64,000 nt of DNA from JACDDK01 sp038198445. Lineage in GTDB: Bacteria; Actinomycetota; Rubrobacteria; Rubrobacterales; Rubrobacteraceae. Both the position numbers and the translations under genes were made by a program. Shown here in pieces: positions 50,520 to 60,440 of this stretch. The DNA lies in contig JBBPZZ010000085.1 in the NCBI GenBank assembly GCA_038198445.1, positions 1 to 64,000 on the forward strand. The letters run 5' to 3'. The notes below the pieces were generated by a model. That model worked only from the letters and a program-made list of their open reading frames with translations. It searched no databases and was not told the DNA's origin. Every line of letters starts with the position of its first letter. The stretch's first letter is position 1.

Positions 50520-50867
50520 CTAACGTGGCCCGAAGAGACGCCGGACCCACCCCGGCAGCCCTGAATCTCCCCTCTCTGTAGCCTGCTTGTAATCGTCTAG
50601 ATCTTCCGGATGCACCGGCGTCCCGGACTCGCCGAGTAATGCCCGCGCATCCCGCAGCCGCGCTTCCGGCGCATCTTGGGAGAAGCTGGCCTCGACTAGA
50701 TAGTTTCCGTTCCACCGTACCCGGTAGACCCGCAAACCCACGAGCTCTTGCTGGGAGAACCCGCGGTCCAACTCCGAGGCGGCCCGGCGCGCTTCTTCTT
50801 CCAGGCCGAACTCGTAGCCTAGAGCGCGGTGGCTTCCCCGTACATCTTCGGCCATCTCAGGACGCAT
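50520..50867 (-). CDS. Unknown small protein, 115 aa
   Basis: No family recognised. A central beta segment (LVGLRVYRVRWNGNYLVEAS) is flanked by charged helices. The start overlaps the DUF2342 stop by 11 bp and GAGGATGG lies before it, so co-translation with the metalloprotease is likely. Confidence 0.6.
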   Translation of the reverse strand: MRPEMAEDVRGSHRALGYEFGLEEEARRAASELDRGFSQQELVGLRVYRVRWNGNYLVEASFSQDAPEARLRDARALLGESGTPVHPEDLDDYKQATERGDSGLPGWVRRLFGPR

Positions 50868-51879
50868 CCATCCTCGTCATCCAGAGACCGGGGTCCCGGA
50901 CCTCCGCGAGAGTGGGCAAATTCTCAGGGCTCTCCCATATCCGGTTCAGTCCTTCCATACCCTCACGGCGGACCACGGCATCGGCGAAGCGCTCGCCGAG
51001 CCGGTACTGCTCCAGCTTCATATCCAACCCGGTCAAGCGGAAGATCGCTGTTTCGAGCGGCGGACGGTGCGCCCGGCTCCTCGCCATCCTGGCGCTGAGG
51101 TAGTCGTAGTTCGGCACCAGGCCGCGTCCGACGTGGTGCATGACGTAGTCCGAGTACCCTTCGATGACGGACATGGCCGCCTGCATCCGGTCGAACGCGT
51201 CGCGTTGGGGCCGGCTCATCATCAGCTCGACGGAGCGCCCGCCGGTGGAGAGGTTTTGTGATACGCGTCGCAGGGTTTCACGCACGCCTAGCCTTTCGGC
51301 CAGCGGCGCCATGAGGCTCTCCAGAAGTTCTCCCAGATGCTCGCGCAGCCACGGATAGCCCTCGAACTGCAGGGCATGGGTCATCTCGTGCAGAACGATC
51401 CACAACCGCAACCCATCCACCGGCACGCCGATCCTGCCCGCCGCAGATACGATGTTTCCATCCAGGAAAAAGACCTTACCCGGCTCTCCGGCCCTCTCGC
51501 GCACCACGAGCGGCCCCGTATCGTACTGGCCGAGGACCCGCGCCGAGAGAAACCCCAACAGCAATCCGACCTGGGCCGTAAGGGTCACACCGCCAACGGC
51601 CCAGGTAATGCTGTCGGCCCCTGAGGAAGCGCGTTTGAGCACCGGTTCCATCAGCGCTCCGAAGCCTTCGATGTTGAAGTCGATCCACTCCGCCCGATCC
51701 GCCACCTTGAGTTGCCGATTGTCCGAAGCTCTCCCCGGCAACTCGATACCGGTGAACGCGGAGAGCGGGTCGAGAGTTCGCTCGACTGCTTTTGGATAAT
51801 CGAAGTCCCCGGCGGAACTCTGCTCCGTACGCGAGGCGAGTGTAACGGCTATCGCGCGTACCGCGCTCCAGGAGATCAA
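50857..51879 (-). CDS. DUF2342 zincin-like putative metalloprotease
   Basis: A 340-aa actinobacterial DUF2342 (F420-biosynthesis-associated) protein. LWIVLHEMTHALQFEGYPWL near residue 160 is a zincin-like HExxH variant (HEMTH). VIEGYSDYVMHHVG near 237 supplies a further Glu and His typical of the family. TTG start at 51879 with GAGAGGG upstream. No signal peptide. The substrate is unknown; a link to F420 metabolism is only a family label. Confidence 0.8.
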   Translation of the reverse strand: MISWSAVRAIAVTLASRTEQSSAGDFDYPKAVERTLDPLSAFTGIELPGRASDNRQLKVADRAEWIDFNIEGFGALMEPVLKRASSGADSITWAVGGVTLTAQVGLLLGFLSARVLGQYDTGPLVVRERAGEPGKVFFLDGNIVSAAGRIGVPVDGLRLWIVLHEMTHALQFEGYPWLREHLGELLESLMAPLAERLGVRETLRRVSQNLSTGGRSVELMMSRPQRDAFDRMQAAMSVIEGYSDYVMHHVGRGLVPNYDYLSARMARSRAHRPPLETAIFRLTGLDMKLEQYRLGERFADAVVRREGMEGLNRIWESPENLPTLAEVRDPGLWMTRMDAS

Positions 51880-51923
51880 CGCCCAGCCCTCTCGAAGAGA
51901 AGATTCATGAAGTTGAGTATATA

Positions 51924-51970
51924 CGCTAAATCCATTGTCTCTACGCGGTCGGCGCGTTATATTTAGCGCA
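51924..51970 (+). promoter_or_regulatory. Leaderless promoter of the second tatA with overlapping inverted repeat
   Basis: TTGTCT (51935-51940), a 17-bp spacer and TATATT (51958-51963) end 6 bp before ATG 51970, so the transcript should start at the ATG. CGCTAAAT (51924-51931) and ATTTAGCG (51961-51968) form perfect 8-bp arms, the second covering the -10 box. There is no Shine-Dalgarno sequence. Confidence 0.6.
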
Positions 51971-52170
51971 TGTTTGGTATCGGCGGCTCGGAGATGGTAA
52001 TTATAGGCCTGCTAGTCCTCGTCATTTTCGGACCCAATAAGCTCCCGCAGATGGCCCGCGACCTGGGTAAATTCGTCACCGAAGCCCGTCGCTCCATAGA
52101 CGAGTTCAAGGAAGAGCTCACCGCCGAACACGACGACAAGGAAGACGACGAGAAGGATCGCGACCTCTAA
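51970..52170 (+). CDS. TatA/TatB-like protein (second copy)
   Basis: A 66-aa single-pass protein. GSEMVIIGLLVLVIFGPNKL is the membrane segment with the FGP(N/K)KLP motif, followed by an amphipathic helix (MARDLGKFVTEARRSIDEFK) and a very acidic tail. The helix pattern is compatible with TatA or TatB. It is separate from the tatAC genes at 32-33.5 kb, and its promoter appears leaderless. The two genes may supply TatA and TatB functions. Confidence 0.85.
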   Translation: MFGIGGSEMVIIGLLVLVIFGPNKLPQMARDLGKFVTEARRSIDEFKEELTAEHDDKEDDEKDRDL

Positions 52171-53097
52171 CTACTCTTCTTCGCGCTCCCTATTTTCCGG
52201 GATGTAGAGCGCGCGTCTAAGAGGATTCTCGTGATGGCTCCAGCCGCCGGGACTGACGTTCTCCGTGCTCTCCAGGAACATTGCGGCGCGGGCGTCCAGG
52301 TTATCTATGAGGTTCACCAGCAACGCTTCGAGGGTCTTCGGCTGTATGGGCGAGCCGTACTCGATCTCCCCCTGATGCGCGAGCAGGATGTGCGAGATTT
52401 GCAGCCTTAGCTCCTCCGGGAACCCCGGCATCGTGGCGATGTAAGAAGCGACTGTCCGCTCACCCAGGACTACATGCCCTTCCAGCCGGCCCTCCGTGGT
52501 GTAAGCGAACCCGCCTCCGCCCCACGAGAGTTCCCGGACCTTCCCCACGTCATGAAACACAACACCAAAGATCAACAGGTCGCGGTTGACGGGATAGGTC
52601 TCGGCCACGATGCGCGCCATCCTCAAGCACTGGACGGAATGCTCCAGTAGACCACCGATGCGCGCGTGATGCATACCCTTGGCCGCCGGAGCCGAGCAAA
52701 AAGCGTCCCACAACTCATCGTCGGCGACCATGCGCCCGAACAAGTCGCGCAGGTTCTCATCCTCCAGGTTTCGCCCGGCGAGCTCGATCTCGGCGGCGAG
52801 GGCCAGCCGGTCTTTCTCCGTGGCGGGCAGGTAATCTTCTTCAGAGACCTCCTCCTGGTTCAAGACCTGAAGCCGCTCTATCTTGACCTGGAGTGTCCCG
52901 CGGTACTCGTGGGAATGTCCTTCGACGCGTACATAAGAAGGATCGGGGAGCCCCTGCAAGAGGTCATGCGGCAACCCCCACATCCGGGCGTCCACGGACC
53001 CCGTGCGGTCGACCAGCTTTAGCGATAAGTAAGGGGCTCCGCGAGTATCCTTACGGACGTTACAGTCGGCGGCAAGGAAAGTCGAGCGCAGGTTCAT
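52171..53097 (-). CDS. 3'-5' exoribonuclease YhaM-like (OB fold + HD domain)
   Basis: A 308-aa or slightly longer protein. Residues 1-85 form an OB fold (LSLKLVDRTGSVDARMWG); residues 130-290 an HD domain with GLLEHSVQC near 148 and FHDVGKVRELSWG near 181. YhaM degrades RNA from the 3' end. ATG 53097 has no ribosome site, while a plausible N-terminal continuation (EKVWARDLQPG) is encoded upstream to a stop at 53154-53152, with CTG (53139) and ATC (53145) as the only near-start codons. Confidence 0.85.
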   Translation of the reverse strand: MNLRSTFLAADCNVRKDTRGAPYLSLKLVDRTGSVDARMWGLPHDLLQGLPDPSYVRVEGHSHEYRGTLQVKIERLQVLNQEEVSEEDYLPATEKDRLALAAEIELAGRNLEDENLRDLFGRMVADDELWDAFCSAPAAKGMHHARIGGLLEHSVQCLRMARIVAETYPVNRDLLIFGVVFHDVGKVRELSWGGGGFAYTTEGRLEGHVVLGERTVASYIATMPGFPEELRLQISHILLAHQGEIEYGSPIQPKTLEALLVNLIDNLDARAAMFLESTENVSPGGWSHHENPLRRALYIPENREREEE

Positions 53098-53174
53098 ACC
53101 AGGCTGCAGGTCCCGCGCCCAGACTTTCTCCGTATTCAGAAGGATGCCCTTCTAGCCGGAAGCCTCTGCGGGAG

Positions 53175-54029
53175 TTATCCCTTTACGGCTCCGGCGGTAA
53201 GACCCGAAACGATCCTGCGCTGGAAGATCAGGACGAGTATCACAAGCGGTATCGTCACGACCACCGCGGCCGCGGCCTGAGCCCCGTAGTCAACCGTGTA
53301 GACGGTGGCGAAGTTCGGGATCGCGACCGTGACCGGCTGGGTGTTCGCGTCGAACAGGAACGTGGCCGCGAACAGAAACTCGTTCCACGCGAAGATAAAC
53401 GTCAGGATCGCCGTAGTGAACACCCCCGGTGCCGCCAGCGGCACTATAACCTTTCGGAACGCCTGTATCGTCGTCGCCCCGTCGACCTTCGCCGCCTCCT
53501 CCAGGTCCTTCGGAAGCTCCTTGAAGAACGCCACGAGTATCCAGATAGTCAGCGGCAGCGCGAAGACGGTGTCGGTAATGATCACTGACCAGTAGGTGTT
53601 TATAAGACCGGTCTTGCTGAACAGCACGAAGAGCGGGGCGATGATCGCCACCGCCGGGAAGAAGCTGAGAGCCAGGATCGTGGTCATCACCGCGCTCTTG
53701 AAACGGAACCTTAGCCTCGCTATCGCGTAGGCAGCTATAGCGCCGAAGAACAGGCATATGACGGTCGTCACACCCGCGATGATGGCACTGTTCAAGAGCG
53801 CCTTCCGGAAGTCCGGGTTGCTGAAAATCGTGCCGTAGTTATCCGAGACGGGAGGTGCGATCAGTGTCGTTGCCGGTGACTGGAAGAGGTCGCTCTTGGT
53901 AACGATGCTCATCTTGAAGACCCACAAAAGCGGGAACAGGCTCACCAGGACGAACAGGATGAGGAACACGTAGAAGAGGATCGTGTTCAGGTTGGTTTTG
54001 GACCCTCCGGTTGCTGTTGCGCTAGCCAT
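53175..54029 (-). CDS. Sugar ABC transporter permease (MalG-type)
   Basis: A 284-aa inner-membrane permease with six predicted segments. EEAAKVDGATTIQAFRKVIV near residue 190 is the EAA loop contacting the ATPase. The N-terminus carries a Thr/Gly-rich start and one segment before the periplasmic loop, as in MalG. It begins 3 bp after the MalF-type gene and is last in the importer operon. Confidence 0.92.
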   Translation of the reverse strand: MASATATGGSKTNLNTILFYVFLILFVLVSLFPLLWVFKMSIVTKSDLFQSPATTLIAPPVSDNYGTIFSNPDFRKALLNSAIIAGVTTVICLFFGAIAAYAIARLRFRFKSAVMTTILALSFFPAVAIIAPLFVLFSKTGLINTYWSVIITDTVFALPLTIWILVAFFKELPKDLEEAAKVDGATTIQAFRKVIVPLAAPGVFTTAILTFIFAWNEFLFAATFLFDANTQPVTVAIPNFATVYTVDYGAQAAAAVVVTIPLVILVLIFQRRIVSGLTAGAVKG

Positions 54030-54032
54030 TCT

Positions 54033-54944
54033 CTAATCCTCCGTCGAGGTCTGCATACCCAGACCATAGATAAAGAACAACGCGAGCAGGAACGCCGTTA
54101 CGAAGATGAAGACCGCCGCCGCGTTGCCTTCCGCGAACTGTAGCTGACTGATCCTTACGCCCTTGTATACGAAAGTGCTAAGGGACTCTAGCTGCCGGTT
54201 GCTCATCACCCAGAACAGGTCGAAGGCCCGGTAAGAGTCCATCGTCCTGAACAGGACCGCCACCAGAATCGTCGGCTTTAGGAGCGGCATCGTTATCTGG
54301 AAGAAGCGCTGGATGACGTTCGCCCCATCGACCCTCGCGGCCTCGTAGATGTCGCCGGGAATAGTCTGCAGACCCGCCAGCAAAAGGAGCGCCATGAACG
54401 GCGTCGTCTTCCAAACGTCAACCAGGATAGTCGCGATCAGGAGCAGCGTCCTGTCGGAGAGTATTGGCTCGCTGATAATGCCTAGGTTGTTCGCGATGGT
54501 GTTGATAACACCGACCTGATCCTGGAACATCAGCCGCCACATGGCCGCCGAGATAACCGTCGGGAACGCCCACGGCACCAGGACCGCCGCGCGCACCAGC
54601 CCTCTTCCCCGGAAAGCCCGGTTGATCGCTAACGCTATGCCGAGCCCGATTATGAACTCCAGGAACACACTTACTACGGTAAACACGACGGTATTGAATA
54701 GCCCATCGAGGAAGTCAGAGTTCTTGAAAAGCTCAGTATAATTCTCAAGGCCGTTGAAGGACCCGGTCTGCGTTAGCGTTGCTTGGTGAAAGCTCAACCA
54801 GACTGAACTGAGTACTGGGTAGAAGGCTATTATCAGGATAATCAGCAGGGCCGGCAGGACCATGTAGTAGGCTGTGCGCCGCTCGGGGTTACCGAACTCC
54901 TCCTTGAACCATCCCCTCTTTTTCTCTCTCGATACAGTCGTCAC
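54033..54944 (-). CDS. Sugar ABC transporter permease (MalF-type)
   Basis: A 303-aa permease with six predicted membrane segments. YEAARVDGANVIQRFFQITM near residue 200 is the EAA motif. The start is GTG 54944 with GGAGAGG upstream. It lies 58 bp after the binding-protein gene. It forms the membrane channel with the MalG-type partner. Confidence 0.92.
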   Translation of the reverse strand: MTTVSREKKRGWFKEEFGNPERRTAYYMVLPALLIILIIAFYPVLSSVWLSFHQATLTQTGSFNGLENYTELFKNSDFLDGLFNTVVFTVVSVFLEFIIGLGIALAINRAFRGRGLVRAAVLVPWAFPTVISAAMWRLMFQDQVGVINTIANNLGIISEPILSDRTLLLIATILVDVWKTTPFMALLLLAGLQTIPGDIYEAARVDGANVIQRFFQITMPLLKPTILVAVLFRTMDSYRAFDLFWVMSNRQLESLSTFVYKGVRISQLQFAEGNAAAVFIFVTAFLLALFFIYGLGMQTSTED

Positions 54945-55002
54945 GACTCACCTCTCCTTCGAAGCCCCCGGCGGAGAGATCCCCGCCGGGAGTCTACTTG
55001 AG

Positions 55003-56352
55003 TTACGATGCCTGGTCGGCGATCTGCTGCAGTTCTTTCTGAAGCGTTTTCACCGCGCTCTGTGGAGAGACATCGCCCTTGAACTCCTTGTTGAACTCTT
55101 CGGCCATCTTGAGCGACATGTCCGAATAAGCGGGAGAGATAGGCCTTGGGACCGTATTTGCCAGAGCCTCACCGGCCAGTTTGATTACCGGCACCGCGTC
55201 CAGTATCTGCTTGTCCTTGTAGAGTTCCTTGAGCGTCGGCAGGAACGAACCGTTGAGGGCGCGGAACTTCTGCTGCTCGGGCGCGGTGGCGAACTTGACG
55301 AACTCGTAAGCCGTGTCTTGCTTCCCGGAGTCCGAGGCGGCGTTTATGTAAAAGTTCCAGCCGCCCAGCCCGCTGACGCTACCCGCCGAGCCCGCTGGCA
55401 GCGGGGCGACGCCCACCTGGTTCGTCTTGATCTTGGACTGCTTCGGATCAGCGGCCAGCGCGTACATGTACGGCCAATTGCGGCAGAACACGCAGTCTCC
55501 ATTGAGGAAAGTCGTCTGGGATTCAGTCTCCGTGTAGTTCGTCACGGCGAGCGGCGCTACTTGGTCCTGGATAAAGCTTCGCGGCTGCGCCAGACCTTTT
55601 GCGGACTCGGGAGAGTCTATAACGACCTTGCTTTCGTCTTTCGGGTCCAGCACCTTCCCGCCATAGCTGTTGATGTACTCCAGGCCATTGACGACGCCGC
55701 CCTCGTACTGAGAACCCTGGAAGACAAAGCCATACTTCAGGTTCTCGGCCTTCTGGACCTTATCCGACATCTGGCTCAGTTCGTCCCAGGTCTTGGGTGG
55801 CTGTTTGAAGCCATTCTTCTCCAGCAAGTCTTTCCGGTAATAAAGCATCCCCGCGTCCGTGAACCACGGTATGCCGTAGAGCTTGCCCTGGTAGGTGTTC
55901 GAGTTGATCGGTCCTTCGAGGAACTTGCTCCGCTCGGAATCCGACAGGCGGTCCGAGAGGTCGGCGATCCAGCCATTGGCCGCGAACTGGGCCGGCCAGA
56001 TTACGTCTCCACCGATCAAGTCTATATCGCCGCCGCCGGCCTGGAACTGGGTCCGTACCTTGTCGAAGTACTGGCCCGTATCCGCCGGCATCTCCCGGTA
56101 CTTAACCGTGTATTTGCCCTTGTTCTGCTTGTTGAACTTGTCCACGAGCTTCTTCAGGCTGCCGGAGGTGTCAGGACCGAAGGAGAAGATAATTTGTCCA
56201 GAGCCACCCGAACTTCCTCCGCCGCCGCCACAGCCCGCCACGCCCAGCAGCGCCGCCCCCGCCAGACCGGCGCCGCCGATCTTCAAGAAGTCCTTACGGT
56301 TGATCCTGCGCCCAGACGGCTTCTCCGGGCTCTGTCCCTGCTTCTCCGTCAT
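55003..56352 (-). CDS. Extracellular sugar-binding lipoprotein with Tat signal
   Basis: A 449-aa family-1 solute-binding protein. Residues 15-45 contain RRINRKDFLKIGG, a twin-arginine signal, followed by AALLGVAGCGGGG, a lipobox; so folded export by Tat and lipid anchoring are expected. The mature part shows the usual FNKQNKGKYTVKYREMPAD start and DLIGGDVIWPAQFAANGWI. The ligand is probably an oligosaccharide; an amino-sugar is suggested by the adjacent nagZ-like gene. AAGGGAAG precedes the ATG. Confidence 0.9.
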   Translation of the reverse strand: MTEKQGQSPEKPSGRRINRKDFLKIGGAGLAGAALLGVAGCGGGGGSSGGSGQIIFSFGPDTSGSLKKLVDKFNKQNKGKYTVKYREMPADTGQYFDKVRTQFQAGGGDIDLIGGDVIWPAQFAANGWIADLSDRLSDSERSKFLEGPINSNTYQGKLYGIPWFTDAGMLYYRKDLLEKNGFKQPPKTWDELSQMSDKVQKAENLKYGFVFQGSQYEGGVVNGLEYINSYGGKVLDPKDESKVVIDSPESAKGLAQPRSFIQDQVAPLAVTNYTETESQTTFLNGDCVFCRNWPYMYALAADPKQSKIKTNQVGVAPLPAGSAGSVSGLGGWNFYINAASDSGKQDTAYEFVKFATAPEQQKFRALNGSFLPTLKELYKDKQILDAVPVIKLAGEALANTVPRPISPAYSDMSLKMAEEFNKEFKGDVSPQSAVKTLQKELQQIADQAS

Positions 56353-56388
56353 TCTCGTCTTCCCTTCTAACTAGACACTATTAGCGTA

Positions 56389-56402
56389 GTTCGGGACCGA
56401 AC
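56389..56402. promoter_or_regulatory. Short inverted repeat before the binding-protein gene
   Basis: GTTCGG and CCGAAC arms with a 2-bp centre lie 37 bp upstream of the binding-protein start, inside the 84-bp gap after the ATPase gene. It may be an operator or a processing/attenuation hairpin. Confidence 0.35.
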
Positions 56403-56436
56403 GCGGGATGATTCCACATCCGATCCTTCAAGCTCC

Positions 56437-57684
<1,248 letters not shown>

Positions 57685-57733
57685 CCCGCCGCCTCCTATT
57701 CATCCGGGCTCGTTGACACCCGCTAGTTCCCAT

Positions 57734-57753
57734 ATTTCCCATTCTCGGGAAAT
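57734..57753. promoter_or_regulatory. Inverted repeat between nagZ-like and ATPase genes
   Basis: ATTTCCC and GGGAAAT are perfect arms separated by 6 bp, 50-70 bp upstream of the ATPase start. It has no T-tract on the minus strand, so it is more likely an operator for the importer genes than a terminator. Confidence 0.4.
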
Positions 57754-57807
57754 CGACCACCCCTATGGCCTACGGCATTCTACCCTAACTTGAGGCTTCA
57801 CACTCCA

Positions 57808-58989
57808 TCATCTACTAGGTCCATGCAGGGAGTATTTTTTCTTTACTTTTATTACGCGCTCGACGGAGGCTTGGACCTGTTTTTTGGATATCTCTCCAGA
57901 CTCGACGGCCGCTACTACGGCGTCGTAGGCATCGGCCTGCTCTTGCGGCGGACTGGAGATTATGAGCATATCCGCCCCCGCCTTTACGGCCTCCACCGCA
58001 GCCTTCGCCGGAGGGCCGCCGCCGTTGGCCCCTTTCATAGCCAGGTCGTCGGTGATGACCACCCCCTTGAAACCGAGATCATCGCGCAACATCCCTACAG
58101 CCTTCGGAGAGAGGCTTGCGGGCTTATCGGGGTCAATCGCCGGATAGACCAGATGCCCCACCATCACCATCGGCACCCCGGCATCAACGGCGGCCTTGAA
58201 CGGCGGCAAGTCGTAGGACTTGACGGTAGCGGCGTCGTGATTGATCACGGGCAGACTGATGTGCGAGTCGGTTGCGGCCGGACCGTGGTTGGGGAAGTGC
58301 TTGGCCGACGAGACGACCCCCGCCTCCTTGAAGCCATCGACCGCCGCCGCGCCCATCTCTCCGACCAGCTTCGGGTCCTCCCCGAAAGACCGTGTCCCGA
58401 TGGCCGCCCCGAAACCGGTATCCACGTCGGGCGCGAAGTCCGTGTTGACGCCCGCCCGCAAGAGTTCGGTACCCATCTTATCGGCGACGAAGCGGGCCTC
58501 TTTCGGGTCTCCGCGACCGCCTATAGTAGCGGCGGTGGGTTCGGCGGCGACCCAGGGCGCGTGGGAGACCTCTCCGCCCTCCTGGTCCACGCCAATAAGC
58601 AGCGGTATCTTCGGCTCCGCCTTCATCGAGAGTTTCTGAAGCGAATCCGTTAGTTTTTTCGTCTGCCCCTCGCTCTCCATGTTGTTTGCGAATAGCAGCA
58701 CGCCCCCGATGTTCCGCTCCCGGATCATCTTCTCTATGTAGTAGTCCGGCTTCGTCCCGGCCATGCTCACCACGAACATCTGCCCCACCATGTCCCGGAC
58801 GCTCATGTCCTGCACCGTAGCCCCCTTCGCCTTCTTCGCGGTATTCGACGTCTTCTCGTGCGGCTTGCCCGCATTGCCCGCGTTCTTGCCCGCGGTGTTA
58901 CCTGAGCATCCGGCTACCACGATAGCGAGTATGGACAATAGGGCTACCGCGCGAAAAATGCGCGATATCTGGGTTTCCTCGTGGCTCAA
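57808..58989 (-). CDS. Glycoside hydrolase family 3 lipoprotein (beta-N-acetylhexosaminidase, NagZ-like)
   Basis: A 393-aa GH3 enzyme. Residues 12-28 (VALLSILAIVVAGCSG) form a lipoprotein signal with lipobox Cys, so it is outside the membrane. GVDQEGGEVSHAP near residue 137, KHFPNHGPAATDSHISLP near 233 (KHFPGHG with Gly replaced by Asn) and ITDDLAMKGA near 309 (nucleophile Asp) are NagZ landmarks. TTG start at 58989 with GGGAGATT upstream. It lies upstream of a sugar importer on the same strand, suggesting release and uptake of amino-sugars. Confidence 0.85.
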   Translation of the reverse strand: MSHEETQISRIFRAVALLSILAIVVAGCSGNTAGKNAGNAGKPHEKTSNTAKKAKGATVQDMSVRDMVGQMFVVSMAGTKPDYYIEKMIRERNIGGVLLFANNMESEGQTKKLTDSLQKLSMKAEPKIPLLIGVDQEGGEVSHAPWVAAEPTAATIGGRGDPKEARFVADKMGTELLRAGVNTDFAPDVDTGFGAAIGTRSFGEDPKLVGEMGAAAVDGFKEAGVVSSAKHFPNHGPAATDSHISLPVINHDAATVKSYDLPPFKAAVDAGVPMVMVGHLVYPAIDPDKPASLSPKAVGMLRDDLGFKGVVITDDLAMKGANGGGPPAKAAVEAVKAGADMLIISSPPQEQADAYDAVVAAVESGEISKKQVQASVERVIKVKKKYSLHGPSR

Positions 58990-59063
58990 AATCTCCCTTC
59001 GAGCATCCGCGCCGCCAGTTTACCGCTGAGAGAAGCCCGAAGCTCGGGTATCCTTCAGACAGC

Positions 59064-60440
59064 GTGATCGAGCTATTCTACGAGTCCGGCACCCTCATAG
59101 CCAGCGGCCTCCCCCCAAACGAGCCTCCGCCGGAGCCTTTCGTATGGGACGGACGCACCCGCCAGTGGCGCGCCCCCGCGAGCGCCTACCGCGACGTATC
59201 GCTGAAGTTGCGCGAAATGGGCACGCCGTATAAGGACAAGGCGGCGGCCTTCGAGAAGATCTCTCTTGAGTCTCGCGTGGCGATGGAGCCGAGGCCGTAC
59301 CAGCGCGAGGCCCTGGCCGCCTGGCGCCGCGCGGAGCTTCGAGGCGTGGTGGTGCTGCCGACCGGGGCCGGGAAGACGGCCGTCGCGGTCAGCGCCATCG
59401 AGCGCGCCGGGAGGAGTACGCTGGTGGTCGTGCCTACCCTCGCGTTGCTCAAGCAATGGTACTCGGTGTTGTCGGATGCTTTTGGGGGGACGTTGGAGGT
59501 TGGTCTGCTAGGCGGCGGGTACCACGAGATCACGGCGCTCACCGTCACCACCTACGACTCGGCCTACATCCACGCCGAACGCTATGGCGACCGCTTCGCG
59601 CTCGTGGTCTACGATGAGGTCCACCATCTGCCCGCACCGAAGAACGCGGTCATCCCGAAGATGCTCCTCGCGCCATACTCTCTGGGGCTCACGGCGACCC
59701 CCGAGCGCCCCGACGGCGGACACGAGCTTCTGCCGGAGCTGACCGGGCCGGTGGTCTATCGGCGCTCGCCGGAGGATCTCGCGGGCACGTATCTCGCCCC
59801 CTACGAGTTGATCCGTCTCCCCATAGAGCTGACCGCCCACGAGCGCCACGAATACGCCCTGGCTGACGCCGTCTACCGGGACTTCCTGAAGAAACACCAC
59901 ATGCAGATACGCTCCCCGGAGGACTGGCAACGTTTCATCCTGGTCGCATCGACCAGCCACTCGGGGGGCCGAGATGCGCTCCTGGCGGCGAGGCGGCGGC
60001 GTGAGATCCAGGCCGGGGCAATGCGAAAGGGCGTAACGCTTGAGAACCTGCTTCGCCAGCACTGGGAGGACCGGTGCATCGTCTTCACCAAGAGCGTGGA
60101 GGAAGTGTACGCGATGTCGGAGCGTTTCTTGATCCCCGGCATCACCTACGAGACGCCCGCGCGCGAGCGGAAAGAGATCCTGGACCGCTTCCGTGAGGGC
60201 CGCTACCGGACCATCAGCGCCTCGGACGTCCTGAACGAGGGCGTTGACGTGCCGGACGCGAACGTCGCCATCATCCTCGCCGGGAGCGCTTCCCACCGCG
60301 AGTACGTCCAGCGGCTGGGCCGCATCCTGCGTCCGAAGGGCGGCAAACGCGCCACCCTCTACGAGTTGATCACCGCCGCGACCGGCGAGGAGGCCGCCTC
60401 CCGCCGCCGGCGCGGTATGGTCCGGGAGACCTCCGTCTAG
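59064..60440 (+). CDS. XPB-type superfamily 2 DNA helicase
   Basis: A 458-aa helicase resembling archaeal/bacterial XPB (nucleotide excision repair). An N-terminal damage-recognition-like region (about residues 1-75) precedes RPYQREALAAWRRA; VLPTGAGKTAVAV near 97 is Walker A, VYDEVHHLP near 184 the DEVH box, LGLTATPERPDG near 208 motif III and EYVQRLGRILRPKGGKR near 413 motif VI. GTG start. The Bax1 (DUF790) gene overlaps its stop by one base, a pairing known from archaeal XPB-Bax1 helicase-nuclease complexes. Confidence 0.9.
   Translation: MIELFYESGTLIASGLPPNEPPPEPFVWDGRTRQWRAPASAYRDVSLKLREMGTPYKDKAAAFEKISLESRVAMEPRPYQREALAAWRRAELRGVVVLPTGAGKTAVAVSAIERAGRSTLVVVPTLALLKQWYSVLSDAFGGTLEVGLLGGGYHEITALTVTTYDSAYIHAERYGDRFALVVYDEVHHLPAPKNAVIPKMLLAPYSLGLTATPERPDGGHELLPELTGPVVYRRSPEDLAGTYLAPYELIRLPIELTAHERHEYALADAVYRDFLKKHHMQIRSPEDWQRFILVASTSHSGGRDALLAARRRREIQAGAMRKGVTLENLLRQHWEDRCIVFTKSVEEVYAMSERFLIPGITYETPARERKEILDRFREGRYRTISASDVLNEGVDVPDANVAIILAGSASHREYVQRLGRILRPKGGKRATLYELITAATGEEAASRRRRGMVRETSV

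Noticed and set aside
54874..56370. 498-aa open frame on the plus strand
   Set aside because: Exactly antisense to the sugar-binding lipoprotein gene, which has clear motifs, signal peptide and ribosome-binding site.
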